Source: Acidimicrobiia bacterium (lineage in GTDB: Bacteria; Actinomycetota; Acidimicrobiia; Spongiisociales; ZC4RG35). Taken from it: a DNA stretch of 6,752 nt. Each line of letters starts with the position of its first letter. Positions within the stretch are counted from its first letter, which is position 1. The DNA is taken from positions 1-6,752 of the forward strand of contig JAUXMQ010000064.1 of NCBI GenBank assembly GCA_030623125.1. Direction: 5' to 3'. Positions 5,689-6,752 of this stretch are shown here, in pieces. The position numbers and the translations under genes were made by a program. The notes beneath the pieces are model-generated. The model did not search any database, had not been told where the DNA came from, and saw nothing but the letters and a program-made list of their open reading frames with translations.

Positions 5689-5704
5689 GCGAAGCTGCAC
5701 TAGT
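5689..5704 (-). repeat. 16-bp repeat, inverted copy of 397-412
   Basis: The 16-base sequence ACTAGTGCAGCTTCGC occurs on the plus strand at 397-412 and, exactly, on the minus strand at 5704-5689. Both copies are intergenic: one lies between the DUF4440 and PAF-acetylhydrolase-like genes, the other between the SRAP and DoxX-like genes. Similarity does not extend beyond the 16 bases. Function unknown. Confidence 0.5.
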
Positions 5705-5718
5705 GCCCTGGGCACTAG
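5700..5718 (+). promoter_or_regulatory. 19-bp perfect palindrome upstream of the DoxX-like gene
   Basis: CTAGTGCCC (5700-5708) and GGGCACTAG (5710-5718) are exact reverse complements around a central T. The palindrome lies 37 bases before the DoxX-like ATG and 61 bases after the SRAP stop, and shares bases with the 16-bp repeat. It has no T tract after it, so an operator for a dimeric repressor is more likely than a terminator; a hairpin with 7-bp stem and CCTGG loop is possible in RNA. The rest of this 117-base gap holds no gene. Confidence 0.5.
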
Positions 5719-5755
5719 CGTGGCGATCCGCGGCTAACGACCGGGTCACAGACTG

Positions 5756-6130
5756 ATGGAATTATTCTTACTCTTTCTAGAGGGAGCGCTCGCACTCTTT
5801 TTCTTCGCGTCCGGAGCTTCCAAGCTCTTCTGGTCAAGAGAAGCACTCTCCTCGATTCTCCCCCATGCCCTGGACTTCTCGAATTCAGGCTTCCGTGCCC
5901 TCGGTGGGGTCGAACTGGCGGCATCGATAGGCCTGCTACTCCCCATCTTCATCGGAGGCGTCGAGATGCTGGCACCTCTGGCAGCGTCTGCTCTCGTCGT
6001 CCTCCAAACCTGGAAGGGATTGCTTCACTGGCGGAGAACCAGGAACGGCGCATATGCGATACTCACCTTCCTGATCGTATCGGGATTATTGGTGATCCTC
6101 TGGGGACGACTTGGGCCATACCCCCTTTGA
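5756..6130 (+). CDS. DoxX/MauE-like small membrane protein
   Basis: A 124-residue membrane protein with four likely transmembrane segments: about residues 3-20, 46-66, 69-86 and 101-118. The N-terminal FLEGALALFFFASGASKLF matches the 'lr-llal-Fl-aG--Kl' opening of the DoxX/MauE superfamily. RALGGVELAASIGLLLP in the second helix carries the 'G--El--gl-Ll-P' motif. Family members include quinone- or sulfur-linked DoxX subunits and MauE, which works with thioredoxin-like MauD in disulfide formation. The actual partner here is unknown, and the thioredoxin-like lipoprotein is too distant to be assumed. The ATG at 5756 has no ribosome site and no clear -10 box, so its expression signal is not resolved; a 19-bp palindrome lies 37 bases upstream. 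It is convergent with the following minus-strand gene. Confidence 0.8.
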   Translation: MELFLLFLEGALALFFFASGASKLFWSREALSSILPHALDFSNSGFRALGGVELAASIGLLLPIFIGGVEMLAPLAASALVVLQTWKGLLHWRRTRNGAYAILTFLIVSGLLVILWGRLGPYPL

Positions 6131-6180
6131 GCTCGAACCCCGGACCGTGGTTTCAGTCGAGTGCCCCACCGCGTTTCGGC

Positions 6181-6676
6181 TCAATGGGTCAACAGATACT
6201 TGATCACTGAAACTGATGCCGAAATAGCGAGAATCATCAACGTATAGGCCAAGCGTCCCTGCGAGAGACCAACCCCGGCTTCGCGCAGCGAGATAGGCAG
6301 CCACGCCCACGATCAGCATCAGCATCCAGATGGTCACCGTGCTGGGCGAGGCGATATCCAACCAACCGAGGTATGGGATCGATGCCGTTGCACCTACTGC
6401 AAACGCAGCGAGGACGATGGCACCGATCGGCCGCCAACCACTTGTGAAAGACACTCCCAGCGCGTACACCGATGCCAGGCGGAAGGCGAAAATGTGGGCG
6501 AGAGTCAAACCGATCGACGTCCCCCAAATGAGCAGTAACTCCTCACCGGTATCGAGGGATTGCTCCAGCCCGACTACCAGCGCAATCAGGATGACGCTCA
6601 GGTATACGCTCATCTCCAAACCATCGCGACCCGGGATGATCCACGGGCCCATCCGGATTTGTGCTTCATCGACCAT
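6181..6676 (-). CDS. Membrane protein of unknown function with an apparent C-terminal frameshift
   Basis: The uncharacterised actinobacterial membrane-protein type recognised by its 'IWGTSIGLTLAHIFAFRLA' segment. Four or five hydrophobic segments follow the N-terminal WIIPGRDGLEMSVY. The uninterrupted frame runs on to 6086 and ends in a polar, unmembrane-like tail from about LYVDDSRYFG onwards that overlaps the 3' end of the DoxX-like gene by 45 bases. Switching frame at the GCGCG run near 6282-6288 instead gives REAGVGLSQGRLAYTLMI, then a last hydrophobic helix ending VIKYLLTH and a stop at 6181-6183. This matches the 'G-S-GRAL-Y-----l----lK-ll' ending I expect for the family. Loss of one GC from a GC repeat would explain it. 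ATG 6676 is preferred because TACATT lies 9 bases upstream, like other leaderless genes here; TTG 6715 is an alternative. No function is assigned. Confidence 0.62.
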
Positions 6677-6685
6677 CGGCGACCA

Positions 6686-6691
6686 AATGTA
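6686..6691 (-). promoter_or_regulatory. Putative leaderless -10 box before the last membrane protein
   Basis: On the minus strand TACATT ends 9 bases before ATG 6676 and there is no ribosome site, as for the GGCT-like gene. This is the reason to prefer 6676 over TTG 6715. The remaining bases to the right edge show no gene. Confidence 0.25.
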
Positions 6692-6752
6692 AAAGGCTCT
6701 CCGGTTACGGTGCAAGACGACAATTCACCCGGAGCGTCGGCGTTGAGCTCCA

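Noticed and set aside
1..6752. CRISPR arrays, insertion sequences, tRNA genes (including selC)
   Set aside because: None were seen: no regularly spaced repeats, no transposase frames and no tRNA-like T-loop or acceptor stem pairing noticed by eye.

Overview
This is a high-GC bacterial window that looks actinobacterial. The grounds are GTG/TTG starts, several TANNNT boxes 7-9 bases ahead of start codons that lack a Shine-Dalgarno sequence (a leaderless pattern), an RNase P RNA of the common bacterial (type A-like) plan, and a Cys-containing lipoprotein signal. The exact lineage cannot be fixed from the sequence; a member of Acidimicrobiia or a related uncultured actinobacterium is my guess only.

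Left part (1-1480, minus strand): three genes read leftwards in one possible operon. First is a thioredoxin/TlpA-like lipoprotein with an in-frame TGA exactly where the first Cys of the redox CxxC motif should be (UPSC). A hairpin that fits the bacterial SECIS rules lies directly downstream, so I read this as a selenocysteine-containing thiol-disulfide lipoprotein. Next is a DUF4440/SnoaL-like (NTF2-fold) protein. Last is the start of a membrane-anchored PAF-acetylhydrolase-like alpha/beta hydrolase that runs off the left edge.

Middle (1577-4777): a gamma-glutamylcyclotransferase-like protein (+) converges on an AqpZ-type aquaporin (-). Divergent from the aquaporin is a small Gly/Ala-rich membrane protein (+). 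Immediately after it comes the RNase P RNA gene rnpB, then two hairpins, then a clearly recognisable mannosylglycerate synthase (mgs, GT78). The aquaporin and the compatible-solute enzyme suggest that osmotic adaptation is a theme of this region.

Right part (4955-6752): an SRAP/HMCES-type abasic-site-binding protein with its processed Cys2 (+), a 19-bp palindrome, a DoxX/MauE-like membrane protein (+), and on the minus strand a membrane protein of unknown function whose C-terminus appears to be frameshifted.

The most interesting point is the candidate selenoprotein: the UGA, the intact downstream thioredoxin fold and the SECIS-like hairpin agree with each other. No selA, selB, selC or selD is visible in this window, so the assignment depends on the rest of the genome. 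Two other genes show possible frameshifts, so sequence error must be kept as a competing explanation.
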